A DNA stretch of 64,000 nucleotides from Turritopsis dohrnii (GCA_027922465.2 BQMF02000196.1:665739-729738); one strand, 5' to 3'; counted from the first letter of the stretch, positions 33,241 to 46,269 are shown. Numbers and translations: made by a program. The notes: generated by a model from the sequence alone, not told the origin.

Positions 33241-34345
33241 TTATGCCATAGATAGAGGAAAAACAGTTTGTAAAATTCTAAAGTTTTTTACTCGCTCAAT
33301 TGCTCTTTCTACATGAACCCGAACTTTTGCAATTTGTCGTGTTTCATTCTCCTCTGTAATACTCAATTGCGACTTTCCATTCAAAAAAGGCGGTATGTTG
33401 AGCGAAACATTTTTTGGTAAATCATTTTCTAATTCGAATCCACGATCAGCCATTATACTGTCACCAGGTTCTAATAATTCATAGATTCCACTGTCGTTTG
33501 TTAAGCACCTGTCTGAAACTCTACCTGCATAAAGGTCGGATACAAAAGTTATTGCACCATTAGGGGCTATTCCGACAAGACCTTTTGCAGTGTTATCATG
33601 TTTATAATTAGAAAATGTTGCTGACTGACTTTGATAAGAATTTGGCATTTTTGTGAAAATCTCTGTACAATCCAAGATGACTCTTGTCGATGGGTACGAT
33701 ATTTTAAAACATTGTGGCATTGTATTTACATACAGTTTAACTGCCAATTTGAGACCATCAAAACTTGACAGTGCAAACCTTGTTAAATTTGTTTGGGATA
33801 GTGAGCATTTAGTCACGTGATGACTCGTTCTTCCAAACACTTTTATAAGAATTTTCACCAATAAGTTTGATGGTCTCATATTGGCAGATAAACATACTCT
33901 TATGATAGTTTGTTTACTAGCCCAAATAGGAAGCATTCTGAACTGCGAATGTAAAAAGTCAATCCATGTAATAAGAATTCTACTTATATGTGTAGTTGAT
34001 AAATTATATCTGACTGACATATCTTCTAGTGGAAATGCACATCGAAGACTAACAAGTGTCATAAAAAACTTTTTCTTCACCAGATAATGTTCTACTCTTT
34101 CTTCTTTTTTTGATATCAGCTGTGACTTTGTTCTCCATGTTTGTCTTTGAAAACCAGTATAATAACTTGCTAGCTGCAGGTTGCAAATATTCAAAAACAG
34201 CTTGAAAGATATCATAAGATTCAAATCCAGTATAAAATTTAAAGTGTGCTGTATTATGTTTGAATCTATCTAATGTAAATTTATTATTTTTAATTTCATG
34301 CTCGACTTTATTAACAATAATAGAAATATATATTGCCGAATACAT
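33241..34345 (-). pseudogene. DDE_4-type transposase (PIF/Harbinger-ISL2EU supergroup), broken
   Basis: The minus strand reads FKFYTGFESYDIFQAVFEYL in one frame (34049-34345), then after a frameshift LEDMSVRYNLSTTHISRILI (a helix-turn-helix-like part), STRVILDCTEIF (first Asp), SIMADRGFELENDL (second Asp) and HVERAIERVKNFRIL (Glu). All three catalytic residues are present. A 159-bp TIR insertion (33735-33893) adds foreign residues before the first Asp. The gene converges on the YqaJ gene with 242 bp between them. Non-functional as it stands. Clear element termini were not found. Confidence 0.8.
33735..33893. mobile_element. MITE inserted in the transposase gene
   Basis: Inverted ends GTTTAACTGCC...TTTGAGACCATCAAA at the left against GTTTATCTGCC...TATGAGACCATCAAA when the right end is complemented. 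ATAC is repeated outside (33730-33733 and 33894-33897). The interrupted gene keeps an open frame by chance, but the inserted 53-or-so residues match nothing in DDE_4 transposases. Confidence 0.65.
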
Positions 34346-34500
34346 TAAAAAGCATAATACAATAGTAAATAAATAATAACACTACTTCAAGTGGATTTTT
34401 TTTTTTTCTCACACTTTCTCTCTGCGGTGAGAAGTAATTATATTCGTAAATGAGTCAGAATAATCATGAATAATCATAAAGAGTTCAGCTTCTATCGATG

Positions 34501-37382
34501 TCATATCTGTGAGTCTTTGTTGCAAATTGAAACATCATTAATATTTACAACAAGATTCCTCTGCCTTCCTCGACTTCCTCTGATACATAGCACCAGTGAT
34601 CTGACTACAGCGAACGATAGTTTGGTTCGTAGCCAGTTGGAAACTTCTGAAACAGGTGTATTGTTCTTTGACGCAATTTTATCAGCTAAAACAGATACAA
34701 AATGCTGACACTCAGGGCCCATTCCTCCATTTGCACTGAACACAAGTGGGCTGAACGATCCATGCTCAATTTCAATAACACGCTGGTTATACGCTTTCTT
34801 CTTTTCCGCCTCATTGGTCTTAAACGATCTTTCAAGGGTCTGTCTGCGATGCTTCAGGGCGAATGGATTGAAAATCCTTACATCGAAAAATGCTCTTTCA
34901 CCTCGCGTCCAGAATCCTACAGCGCTTATATCCAATCGAGCTTCGTCGTTTTTTTTGCTTCTTGGGCCAAGTTCTTCTCCAGTCAGGGGAAGGAGATGCG
35001 GTTCGATCTTAACATCCTTGCACGTTTCATCGAGGACTGCCGCTATAGTATCTCTGATTTCATTATGTCGGTAGATTATGTATCCCCCTTTCTTACATGA
35101 TATCGAATGATCAATAGTAAAGGGGCTACCGCATACACAGGTAAGAGGAAGATGTTTTACTGTCCAACGATAGCGTACACAGGTGGCGTCGAAAAATTCT
35201 CGTTTGTTGAGGGTGAAATTCTCATCCGATAGTGGAAGGGTTGTTAACCACGATGACGCACCTTTCATTCTTGCGATATCATTTGCTTTCTTTTCATCTT
35301 CAGTCATGTTGTTTCTCACTTCTTTCAATATTTGTTGATGATTTTCCTCTCTCATTTTGGTAATCCGTCTCTTAATTGTGTTAGTCTCTGCAACAAGGTC
35401 ATCGATTTCTTTATCCTGGTCATAAATTCTGCGCGAAAGTGGTTCTGTGAGCATGCTGGAGAATGTGAATTCCTCATCCGCTGACTTTGTAAGAATTGGA
35501 ATGCTTAAACCTCCTAATCGTGCTGGTAAAGATAGGAGTAATCGCTCATTATCAGTACAATGATGACCATCGGTGAGAGCTGGGATGAAGGTGTTACGAA
35601 TGACATCCTCTACTGGTTGCATGTACGCGCTTGCTCCTGGAGTGCATCGTAGATGGTAGGTAAACTTGTGTTTCAATCCACTGTTGAAAGCTGCTAATGC
35701 ACATTGCGGTTCACTTCTACCAATATTCGATAAAATAGTTATTTGATCGATCCAGTTGCGAGTGAGTTTGGTAAGATGATCGTTGATAAATTCTTCCTTG
35801 CCAATGTTCCCTCCTAAGTATTTACGACCAGCTGTTGTAATATTTATGTCCGTATCACTAAAAAGACTTTCTGCCTCCTCAAGTCTATCCTCTTTGACAA
35901 CTAACCAAGATTTGTCAGCTTTTGGAAAGTAACCAAGTAGCGGTCCATTTTTTACAATATCGTCCCACCATTTTTTAACCTCTCTAGCTTACCGATTCCT
36001 GCGAGGTCATCCGCATATGCTACGTGTTTTGTACGATCTGGAGGTTCATCTTTGTCTTCTATCAGTAGCAACAAAGGAGTTATCCCAATTGCGTAAGTTG
36101 GCATAGCAAGTGGGTCTCCCTGTGTCGTGCCTTCTTCAGATGAAATTTCTCCGCCTCCTGATATGAAGAGTCGTGATGGATGTTGGTAGCAGTTCGTGAC
36201 ATAGGTAGTAAGGACAGGGCATAATTTGTTGATGTTATGTAGAACTGCTTTTCTATTAATGGAGTTAAAAGCATTTGAGTCAACCATTAGGAGCCCATCA
36301 CTGGTGTCTTCATCTAATATTGTGGTCATGGCATGAACTGCTGCTTCGCACCCTGATGACTGTCCGGCACATAACTGTAAGGATCCCGAGCTTTTCATGA
36401 CATCGGGCTTGAAAACTGAGAGAACAGACTTCCCAACGATTCTGCGTAGAGCTTCCCCTATTCCTATAGGTCGAATACCATTTGGTTTTTTCTTCAATGG
36501 AATTAGGCGACATGCAAGATATGATTCGATAGAAGATGTTTGGATGTTGTTAATTTCGTAAGTCTGAACAGGTTTAGAACATAACTTCCTTGTCATGGTA
36601 GCGATGGATTTACACAGGTCATCAGAAGCTGTACCAAACGATCTTGACAAAAGCATTCGCCTCCATCCTTTGGCGTCCATAGCAGATGGTCCAGCAGCGC
36701 CATTTGTATGAAGAGCCGCTTTTTGTACTGTCAAGGCATCTATCTCTTCGTAGACGATTGGATTTACGGGATTCGGATCGCCAGGAAGAAAAACGTCAAT
36801 TGATGCGGTTTTGCTGGATGGGTGTAAAGATCTAAGTGTTTCGAGTGTAGCACTGTCGAGCGAGTGTACTCCAAGATTTTCTTCTTCATCCAGTAAGCGG
36901 ACTGCCGCGTGGACTTGTCCCGTCAGCATTAGACGGGAGAAACGTTTTGCTAGACTTTCTTCGGATTTCCTTGAGGAAGAAGATTTTAGACGTTGTTGAA
37001 TGGTTCTCGCTTCATCCATAAGCTGGTCAAAATATCCCTCATCCCATAAGTTAAGTCTACGCTGAAGATGTGTTGTATGTTCTTTTGACGTTGATCTAGG
37101 ACTTGGTTTTTGAAGTAGAACACTCGGCATGATCATAGTTGTTTTAAGTGCGATACCAGCCATGTTTTCGGCGTCACTATTCCACGCATCTATCAGTCTA
37201 GTTGTTTCCCGAATGAACCGTTTACCTGCATTCCCTGATGGAAGTTTGAAGAGATTCTTACGCCAAAATACTATCTCCTCATAAATGGCATTGATGCTTT
37301 GTTCAACGTCAGCATTGCTCAGCTTTCCCCAGATTAAATTTGTCCTAGAATTTATAGGTGGTGGGCCACCTGTGTTCGGCAT
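34501..37382 (-). pseudogene. LINE retrotransposon ORF: reverse transcriptase + restriction-like endonuclease
   Basis: Starts MPNTGGPPPINSRTN at 37382. RT motifs in order: GPSAMDAKGWRRML, RPIGIGEALRRIVGKSVL, motif A LLMVDSNAFNSINR, motif B TTQGDPLAMPTYAIG, motif C HVAYADDLAGIG. After one frameshift near 35970 (an A-run one base short) the frame continues WWDDIVKNGPLLGYFP to the stop at 34501. The C-terminus has a CVC-x(7)-H-x(4)-C knuckle and a PD-(D/E)xK-like RLDISAVG...AFFDVRIF, typical of restriction-like endonucleases in R2/R4/NeSL-type LINEs. It copies element RNA at a nicked target. Only one lesion over about 960 codons suggests a recent insertion. The clade is uncertain; no 5' zinc finger or target site was identified. 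Confidence 0.8.
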
Positions 37383-38055
37383 TTATTAAGGATTTTAGAT
37401 CGTTGGCTTAACAGTTCCTTTTTGTTTGGTTTATTTCAAACGCCATTCCATACATGAAAAATGAATCAAGGCGACAAGTCAGTAGCATTTTATGTTGATC
37501 ATATGCCTTCCTTGTACTTCAACAGTACTGACCAGACATATTCCTTCTGTTCATTGGTTGTGTTAGGAATAATTTTACGACGTCTTTGGGACGTCTCATT
37601 TTAATCGCGCAATGGCGGTTTAATCGAGAGATCAATTTGTGACGTCGTTGGGACGTCTGAAAGTGGAACGTCCCTTTTGCGATCTTTTTACGATCAAAAA
37701 AAGACTTGGTAAGAAGTTACAAATTTCATTCTGCTGTCATTAAACAGTATACGTCAAGTAACAATAACATGGGACATATGGAATTTAGATTCGTTTTACA
37801 TTCTTTTCCTTGGTCGTGGGATGATTTAACGACGTTTTGGGACGATTAAATTACGACCTTCTAAAGAATTTCAAATTTTCAAAAGCGATCAGTCGATAAA
37901 GATTCATCGAATTTGTTTTACTACAGTTGACAGATTTTAAGAATTTAAAATTAACCAATCACAAATACATAAGACAAAGAGAATTTCCCGGGTTATAAAA
38001 TTCACGTGTTAGAAAGCTTCAAAAGTATAAAATGGCTATACCGAATACCGTAGAA

Positions 38056-38618
38056 TACCGTAAATATCCGATTAAGCGCCCAGCATTTATTAAGCACCCC
38101 CCTCTAATAAGCGCCCAGGTAATTTCCACTAAGTTGAATAAGCGCCCACCTTATAAAAGAGGGCGGTTAATCAAAAATTGCCTTGAGAAACTGGGCGCTT
38201 ATTTGAAATTTTTACTTTCATATATCGGGAATAAAAAATACATAGTTTATGTTGTGGGCATCTATAATTTTTCTTTCAATGTTTCAACTCAAGATTGAAA
38301 GCTGTTCTTTGATCTTCAACAATTATTCATCAGGGATTGTTACTGTTCGACTACATTTTGTGTGGGCACCACAAGTTCCATTTTTCGCTTCTGTAACCTA
38401 CGTAATTTCTTGTATCTGCGTTCAATAACCGATGAAAAATGATGAAGAGAAAGATGATGTCGATCAAAATAAAAATTATCGTTGTCTTTATCTAGTGCAA
38501 ATTCAGAAAAAATTTATTAGCGCCCTTCATTTATTAAGCGCCCCCTCGATTAAGCGCCCATGCAAAAAATCCAAAAATTTAATAAGCGCCTCGGGCGCTT
38601 GTTCTGATATTTACGGTA
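38056..38618. mobile_element. TIR element with repeated TTAAGCGCCC motifs
   Basis: Left end TACCGTAAATATCCGATTAA; right end is its complement around ATATTTACGGTA. The subterminal zones hold about ten copies of (A/T)TTAAGCGCC in both orientations. The ends begin and finish with TA, fitting a TA duplication. 563 bp, no transposase recognised. Confidence 0.65.
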
Positions 38619-38692
38619 GGCGTAAGCATGCTTTTTTAATAATAATACATGTAACATAAGTTTAATGTAAGTTTAGATAAAAAGAGGTTTAA

Positions 38693-39530
38693 AGGGAAAT
38701 CAAACCCAAAAACTTTTTTCATTTAATTCTCTTGTTAAGCCATAATTTTATTAGGAAAAATAAAAAAATTCTATTTCCTATTTTTTTCTCTTATTATAAG
38801 TCCCTCATACTTTGTTGAAAAAGTTCACGGAGGAGATTTCGCGATGTACATTACCCTCAACATATTTTTCTGCTCTCCGTCGTTATGATTGAGTTACCTC
38901 GTGTCGAAGAATGGACTGTTTTTCATGTCTTAAGTTTATTGCGACAAAAACGGGTGGCAGACATTATTAATATCTAAGTTACTTACAGATCGAAAAACAG
39001 CAGCAGGTAATTATTTTATATACGAAACAAATAGTTTGTTATACGTCTTTTCTCAGAGTGACGAAAATTTACATGAAAATGTCTTCGATTTTTTGGGGTC
39101 TCAAAAACCAACCCTCGTCCCTATGTGAAGTGATACACTGAATGTTATCCTGTTTATCATCTAAAAGAGTTGCATTCTCCTGACAGCATTTACATTTAAT
39201 CAACTTCAAACGGATTTGTTTAGACAGCACCCTAAACTCTTAATTACTTCATTTTCCTCGTCAGTAGTATCAGATATCTTTGGTGATATTCAGTTTCACT
39301 GTTTGCCATCCTTATCACTTCTCTATGATCGAGCGAAACTTAAGCGTAATACACGTCATATCACGTGACTACGGCTTCTGTCTTGGACTTCAGCGCTAAT
39401 GTTTTTAGGTTCAATTATGACGAATTACGAAGAGAAGGAAGATTATTTTTAGTCTCAAACAAGTTTTATTTTTATTAATTTGATTTTTTGAATGAATTTA
39501 CAAAATTTTATCTGAGGGTTTGATTCCCCT
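38693..39530. mobile_element. TTAA-flanked MITE
   Basis: Inverted ends AGGGAAATCAAACCC and (complemented) AGGGGAATCAAACCC with TTAA on both sides (38689-38692 and 39531-39534). 838 bp without a recognised gene. A TTAA duplication fits piggyBac- or Kolobok-type mobilisation. The termini share AGGGGAA with the candidate at 23021-27204. Confidence 0.65.
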
Positions 39531-39559
39531 TTAAGATAAAAGTTAGAAGTATTAAATTT

Positions 39560-39843
39560 TACATGGTGTTTTGTTCAAGTTAAACTGTCAGTCCGGAAAT
39601 GAAAAAACACCCTTTAAAGTTTCGACACTGTTCGTGCGAATTAACGGTGAGTTTCTGTTTTCTGAATCCGTTCGGCGAGTATATTTATACATATTTATAC
39701 ATTTTGTTGTATTTAGTTTCAGTACTCCAGTATCACAATTCACTGAAGATGACATAAAAAAACTTCCATTGATGCTTAAAGATGCCCCTGATCGACAAGG
39801 AGGTTGGCCAAATTTCAAAAAGTCTTGTCAAGGAGAGTTTTAA
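39560..39843 (+). CDS. Candidate terminal exons of an unrecognised protein
   Basis: An open stretch reads FKLNCQSGNEKTPFKV and TLFVRIN to a GTGAGT donor (exon end 39646). With an acceptor at 39728-39730 (ctccag) the phase-1 junction continues VSQFTEDDIKKLPLMLKD, then PDRQGGWPNFKKSCQGEF and a stop at 39843. The 84-bp intron and kept phase make it more credible than the single ORF that spans it. It lies within the GACGTC-family region, like the candidate exon at 18183-18297. No family recognised; it could be an element gene or a captured host fragment. Confidence 0.35.
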
Positions 39844-40281
39844 ATGTGGAAATGGATGTGATTCAAAATTTCATAACTTGATAATAAATTAGGTTATATA
39901 TGTTGAATTGTAGCTAAATTGTGGCGTTGTAAAATTTAAAAAGACTTAAAATGAAGACATCTTGAATTCGTATGTTTTGTTCTTTTAATGATTTCAACAA
40001 AGTCTTTAAGACGTCGCTACGACGACAATAGAGTAAATTTCAGATTCCTAAGACGTCGTAGTGACATTGTTGGGATGTTATTGAGATTCCCATTTCACGA
40101 CTATTGAGCGACGCCTTTGAGATGTTTTGGAAAGACATCTCTACAATAACTGTACGATGACGAACGAGTAAATTTTATAATCCTGTGACGATTTTAAGGC
40201 TCCCATTTGGCGACCATTGTGCGACGTCTTAAAGACGTCTTGTAAAGTCGTCGATTTTGCGACGTCTTTGTGCCCGCTGGG

Positions 40282-42716
40282 AAAGGATTAGTTAAGTGAC
40301 TTAAGTGACACTTTCAAAAATGTTTCAATGCGTGTACAGCGCAACAAAGAAATCGATCATTCCAGATGTTTCTAAATGTTACTCATTAGTTTGATAAACA
40401 TGACCATTGAATTATCTCATTGATTAAAAGGAAGTCATTGAACTTAGGGAGAACACTTTAAGGAGATGAATATTGTTGGACGCACCTTATGCCATTTTCG
40501 CAAACATTGTTACTCATCAATTGATAAACACTGACATTAAATCATTGTATTGGTTCTAGTACAGTGAAGGACATTAAGGGTGTTTTATATGGAGATCAGC
40601 AGGTCAGGGTCTGAGTGAGACAATTAAAATCTTTAAAATAAGGCGATACTCGTTGGCTTAGCCACAAGACGATGTTTAAACAGAAAATCTGGAAAGGTCT
40701 CTTCGGGACAATTATAATTTCTTAAATCGAAATCAGCACATTTCAATTGTTCTTTCCACAAATTCTTATAAAAATTCGAGTACTATCAACATTTGGTCAC
40801 AATTGAAAATTTGGTACCAATTTCATGTAAATATTCTCGTTCATAAGTCGTTCGTTACTTATAGTAGTAAAAAGAGAGAAACTCGGGTATTTTAAGGACT
40901 TGTTTCGCTACGGGTATCCTAATGTCAGTAGCGATAACAACATGAAAAATTCATTGCTAAATCAATCTCTTTACTGTTGACTGTTTGAAGCGATGTGAGA
41001 ACGCCATATAAGTTACCACCAGCAAAGAATTGTTATGATATTACTTATGATGTTACTTGCTTTAATCACATTGGTGAAACCATCATTTATAAATCAACCA
41101 TAAATTTCATCGAAGTTTATTTTTATACTTTTGATTTAAAATCAAAGGAGATTTAAATTAAAACCATGAGAAATCAACCATATTATAGTCCGGTGGTGAA
41201 ATGGGGTATTTTGTTTGCACCCATGCAATTAGTATATATGGGTTCTTATTTTATTTTCTCGTTATATGGTCCCTTGTGACTTCAAAACCAGTTTTGCCAA
41301 GCTGGCAAAGCTGGGTAAATTTTGTTATAGGGTTTTGAATTGGGTAGGGTCATTGCCCTTAAAAAGTCGATTTTCGAAGCTCTTATTAAGCTAAAACTGA
41401 TTGTATCATCAGATAGGGCTTGAAGAGTAAATCTCCAAAATGGGGTCATTTGTCTAATTTAGTCGACTAAGTCCCCAGAATTGGACTACACGTCATTAAA
41501 AATGCAACAGACCTTCAGCATTTTTGAGAAACTTTTGAGTGAAAAAAAACACCTTAATTAGACGCACCTAAAAGAGTACTATCGATTAGAGGTATAGTTT
41601 ATAAGGTTTCCATGGCTAGATCATGAGATATTTGAGTTTGAAAATTTGCTGACTCATCAAAAAAGGGCCAAAAACGTCGAAAAACGGGAGCCATGGCGTT
41701 GTGTTAGTGTAAGGATTGTGGGGTATTGTAAGTGTATAGTAGAGTGCGCTGTGCTGTTCTTGTGTCTTTGTCAGTGGTTATTTTGTTGATAGTGTTCAGT
41801 GTGACGCACAAGGTTGATGTGTTGTATGTCAGTAAATATATTGTTTTAGTAAATTAGAAATCAGAAACATGGAATAAAATGAGAGAAGTCTTTCATAGTA
41901 TGTACGAGGATGTATTGAAAAAACGTGCGATTCAGTTTGCCAAGAGAAAAGCAGAGTTGTAGGTCCTTCATCACAAAGATTACGTCAATAGAATCCAAAT
42001 CGAACGTCATTCGAACTTCACACCATTGACACCGCGATATAAAAAAGAACAAAACAAAAAGCTAAAACCTTCCGACAGTGCAAACGCAAAAAATATCGCA
42101 ACTTAAACGTAAGTTTTTAATTCAATCACAGAACACAAAATAACAAAAAAAATTATCAAGAGGCCAAGCTATGTTATAAGAACTTGTTTTTGATTCGAAG
42201 AGCTTTCAGAGCAGTTAAAGCTTTATTCACACTGTATATGAACTCTACATCCAAATAGGACTTATTAGTGCACAATAAACGATACAAACTATTAAATGCT
42301 AGTTTTAGAGTATGCTTGTTAAAACATTTTCAAACAGCGGTTTTAAACAGCTGAGTATATAGAGTTTCGCCGTCATCATCGTTTATGACTATTAAAATAA
42401 TATTTGGTCCGCACTATTCAAGTGCAAGAAAGAGTGCCAGTCGTAAAATTAAGAAAAATGCCGCTGACTTTCTATCGTAACCAGCTGCATTTTCACGTTT
42501 GATTCTCACAATCTTTGCAGTCTTAGGCAAACCATTTATCACGAGACAACCAAATTTAAATTATTTAGGGAATAAAATGGCAAAAATATACATACAAACA
42601 AGAAACACAACAAAACCGCAAAGCAATATTCATTTCTCCATATAATGTACATCGCTAACTTTGCCAGTAAATGTTTTCTTAATATACATATGGTCAAAAA
42701 GAAGAAGAGCACGTAA
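40282..42716. other. No supported gene
   Basis: AT-rich DNA without splice-supported exons. The only long frame (41861-42052, minus) has no coding character. No repeat termini were recognised. Confidence 0.5.
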
Positions 42717-44482
42717 TCTATATATTAATAGCCGATTCTCCGTTTGTTTGTTTGTTTGTTTGTTTGTCTGTAAGTCACGCAAAATGGTAGATTGAGTTGT
42801 GAGCGAAATTATTTTTTTTTGTGTGTGCGACGTGAGTTCGAAGCAAATACATTGCAACCCCCAATCGAACGTGACTTTTTTTGGCTGATGAACTAATAGG
42901 AATAACGTTTTGTTTTTATTATTATTGTTAGTTTTATATTCCACGTTGACTTGGCTTTGAAAACAATACATCAACTAAATGCAAAGAAACTAACTGATTA
43001 AACGTTTTGGACATAAAGCAGCAGTGGCAGCATGTGCGGTTTACCAGCGTATCATAACGTATCCTTGCCTGACTGTCTGAGACGGGTGAACTTTTTTTCG
43101 AGCAATCAAAATGTTTAAAGACCGATAGGTAAAAAAAGAGTATCATGATACAAAATATTTTTTTTGCTTTTGTCATAATAGTTGTTTAATCGATTTCTTT
43201 TAATCTATTTTAATCAGATCGAACGTTTTTTTATTCACTTTATTCATTCAGCACGTGCCTTTTTTTCTTTCCTCCCGCGTGATCTTTTTAAGAAGAGAAA
43301 CCATTTCCCCCTTACGTTTGATAGCACCCATGTTAGAGTGCGTAACTTTTTAAAACAAAAGTTAATAAAAAGTTGAAGTTTTCTCTCTATACGTTTTGAG
43401 TGTATTGTTACACTGATAAAAGATTGGTTTTACCAGAGGTTGTGACTTCGAATCTGCTTCTGGTTGAACACAAGTTGTACGAGCCGTTTATAAGAAAATT
43501 TGACGTTTATTGATACAGTGATACAGAGCAGGTGGACATGGGCGGCTAGTCTATATATTAATAGCCGATTCTCCGTTTGTTTGTTTGTTTGTTTGTTTGT
43601 CTGTAAGTCACGCAAAATGGTAGATGAGTTGTGAGCGAAATTATTTCTTTTTTTGTGTGCGACGTGAGTTCGAAGCAAATACATTGCAACCCCAATCGAA
43701 CGTGACTTTTTTTGGCTGATGAACTAATAGGAATAACGTTTTGTTTTTATTATTATTGTTAGTTTTATATTCCACGTTGACTTGGCTTTGAAAACAGTAC
43801 ATCAACTAAATACAAAGGAACAAACTGATTAAACATTTTGGACAAAAAGCAGCAGTGGCAGAAAGTGGCAGCATCATATGTTCGGTTTGCCACTAACTCT
43901 TGCCTGACTGTCTGAGACGGGTGAACTTTTTTTTTGAGCAATCAAAATGTTTAAAAACCGATAGGTAAAAAAGAGTATCATATCAAAACAAAATGTTTTT
44001 TTTTTTTTTTTTTTTTTTGCTTTTGTTTTAATAATTTAATTTCTTTTATTTGTTAAGCGCTTCTGATCGAACGTTTCTTTTATTCAGTTTATTCATTTAG
44101 CACTTGCCTTTTTTCTCTCCTCCCGTGTGAACTTTTTAAGAAGAGAAACCATTTTTGCCCTGTTTGATAGCACCCATGTTAGAGCGCGTAACTTTTTTAA
44201 AACAAAAAGCTAATAAAAAGTTGAAGTTTTTTCTTCCTATGTTTTGAGTGTATTGTTGTACTGATCAACGATTGGTTTTAAAAAATAAATAAGTAACACA
44301 TAATGAAAAAACTGAAAAATAGTTAATGTAACACTGATGTAATACTGACTGCACACTAGAGGTTGTGACTTCGAATCTTTTCCAAGTTGTATGAGCCGTT
44401 GATAAGGAAATTTGACGTTTATTGATACAGTGATACAGAGCAGGTAGACATGGGCGGCGAGCGACGCCACCTTGGCGGCTAG
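42717..44482 (+). mobile_element. Two-copy tandem Helitron-like array with intact outer ends
   Basis: Copy 1 (42717-43549) and copy 2 (43550-44482) are head to tail. The outer 5' end is A|TCTATATATTAATAGCCG (TC at 42717-42718), and the outer 3' end is GCCACCTTGGCGGCTAG|T (CTAG 44479-44482). At the junction CTAG is followed directly by TCTATATATT. Copy 1 lost one hairpin arm between two GGCGGC repeats. This is the cleanest example of the family, and its body matches the array at 1-3423 (same motifs in reverse: TATCGGTTTTTAAACATTTT and others). Confidence 0.75.
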
Positions 44483-46269
44483 TTAAAAGAAGTACGTTGG
44501 TTCATTTATCACAACATATTCCTTACATGACATTTTCAGCATTGTCGTTGGAGACATCGATTTTGAATTCTCCACGAACTATAACTGGGGTTTATTGAAC
44601 TCAAGTGTCTTATTATGTTTGAAAGATCTCTATTGCTAGTTGCTTATAGTTTGATTCCTTTCTATCACCAATCAGTTACCAACCTTGTAATGATGTTATT
44701 TAGCTGAGTTCGAGATATATTTAACATATATTAAAACGCCACTGCTTGAACATTTCGGAACAAATTACTGCTTGAACATTTCGAAACAAATCACCGATGT
44801 TTTAAGTTGCTTCCATTGGGCGTTATGGACAGTACATGCCCAAGCTAAAATTATAGGAAACTATGTTAATTGATGATGATTTATCTTAATTTTAATGTAT
44901 GTGATGCACGTAGCGAGATAGCTTTAAACTGTTTTACAAATTCATCCCTACTAATCATTTTCATTTTCAAACCTGCAGATGAATGTAACATTACATAGAT
45001 AGTGTTAATTAAATACTTTCTATTTGAACAGGTAACATTGTTCCCATTTGAGCATTGCTATGTTTCTTCAAGATCGGAAATAATCAGAATAACACCTGCA
45101 GGGATCAAACACTAGTTTGCATTTGTAAGAAATTGCAATCTTCTTCTATTAGAGTTGGTCTAAAATGTTTGGGCAATAGGTTCAAAGCAGTAGTGACGAT
45201 GCAAATAAGGATGTAGCTAATCTATTGTTGGTCTTCACAATTCACAGCGATATCGTATCAACAGCGTAATGTTCTTAAATGTCTCCAGTTCTTCACTTAT
45301 TCAACAATTTGATATACACAATGTCTCCTTTTCGTCTGATTACTTGAGTCAGCTCGGCAACTTCAAACAATAACCACAAATGTGAAAAATTGAAAAGGGG
45401 GTCTATGTATTTCGGAAAATTAACCGCTGATTAATAGGTGGCAGTTGATAAAAGTCTCCAACTGTTATATTTGATAATCCACCAAAAGGGATTGTGTGAT
45501 TAGCGGGATTCGGAAAAATCATGTTTCGTTTACACGAACCTATTTTTCTATAGATTTGTAGGGAATTGTATACAACTTAGTAGAGTTGTTCGTGAATTTT
45601 TCCCTACAAAGTCATTAGAAACTTCACATCAACACTTCAAATAAGCGTGCAAAGTAATGATGTTTCTTTTGATACAAGAAAAAGCTTCAAATCCCTAAAG
45701 TAACTTTTTATTATTTGAATTCTCACAAGTAATCGATTTTTTTTGTGTAACAGAAACGTTCACAGCAGCCACATCAGTTAATATTACACTTTAGGCTTTT
45801 TAGGATTTCCTTAGATGTGATTGTCCACATTCACCATCACTGGTAATGAATAGTTTTATAAATAAATAATTAATAATAAATAATAAGTACTTGATGTGGT
45901 TGCGAGCCCTTTTTAATGATCACGTTAACTCACGTAAATACTTAGTGTGCGTTGTATAGCGGTATGTCTTCGGTAAATGACAGTTAAAGTAGTTTCATCA
46001 ATTAAAGTAGGTGATGTAGAATAAGAATGTAATTTTCAAGCTTTACAAAAGTTGAAAATAAACTATATATTAAAGGAAAGTTAGCGAATTAAATGCAGTT
46101 CAAATCAAAGGTTATCGTGAGGTTGTCTAAAGAATAAGGCATTGCCTAGCTCTTCAAAACAAACCATTTGTAAGCACGCAAATAAATCAACATTTTATGC
46201 AGGGAAATCTGGAATATATAATTGAATTTGGTGTTATGTAACCAGTGGCCATTACAGCATAGAACTCAC
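44483..46269. other. No supported gene
   Basis: AT-rich sequence with no recognisable repeat termini, exon or RNA gene. Confidence 0.5.

Larger units (their letters stand above)
37571..40281. mobile_element. Second GACGTC-family element, left end eroded
   Basis: Right end GACGTCTTTGTGCCCGCTGGG stops at 40281 and resembles the terminus of the 16372-19095 element. GACGTC-containing repeats occupy 37571-37690 and 40000-40265. The left CCCAGC terminus is not visible. Two other TIR elements (38056-38618, 38693-39530) are nested inside. Family membership rests on the terminus and repeat motif. Confidence 0.45.

Noticed and set aside
34702..35100. 132-codon plus-strand ORF
   Set aside because: It is the antisense shadow of the LINE endonuclease region.
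42630..42974. 114-codon minus-strand ORF with repeated NKQT residues
   Set aside because: It is a translation of the Helitron-like microsatellite and termini, not a gene.
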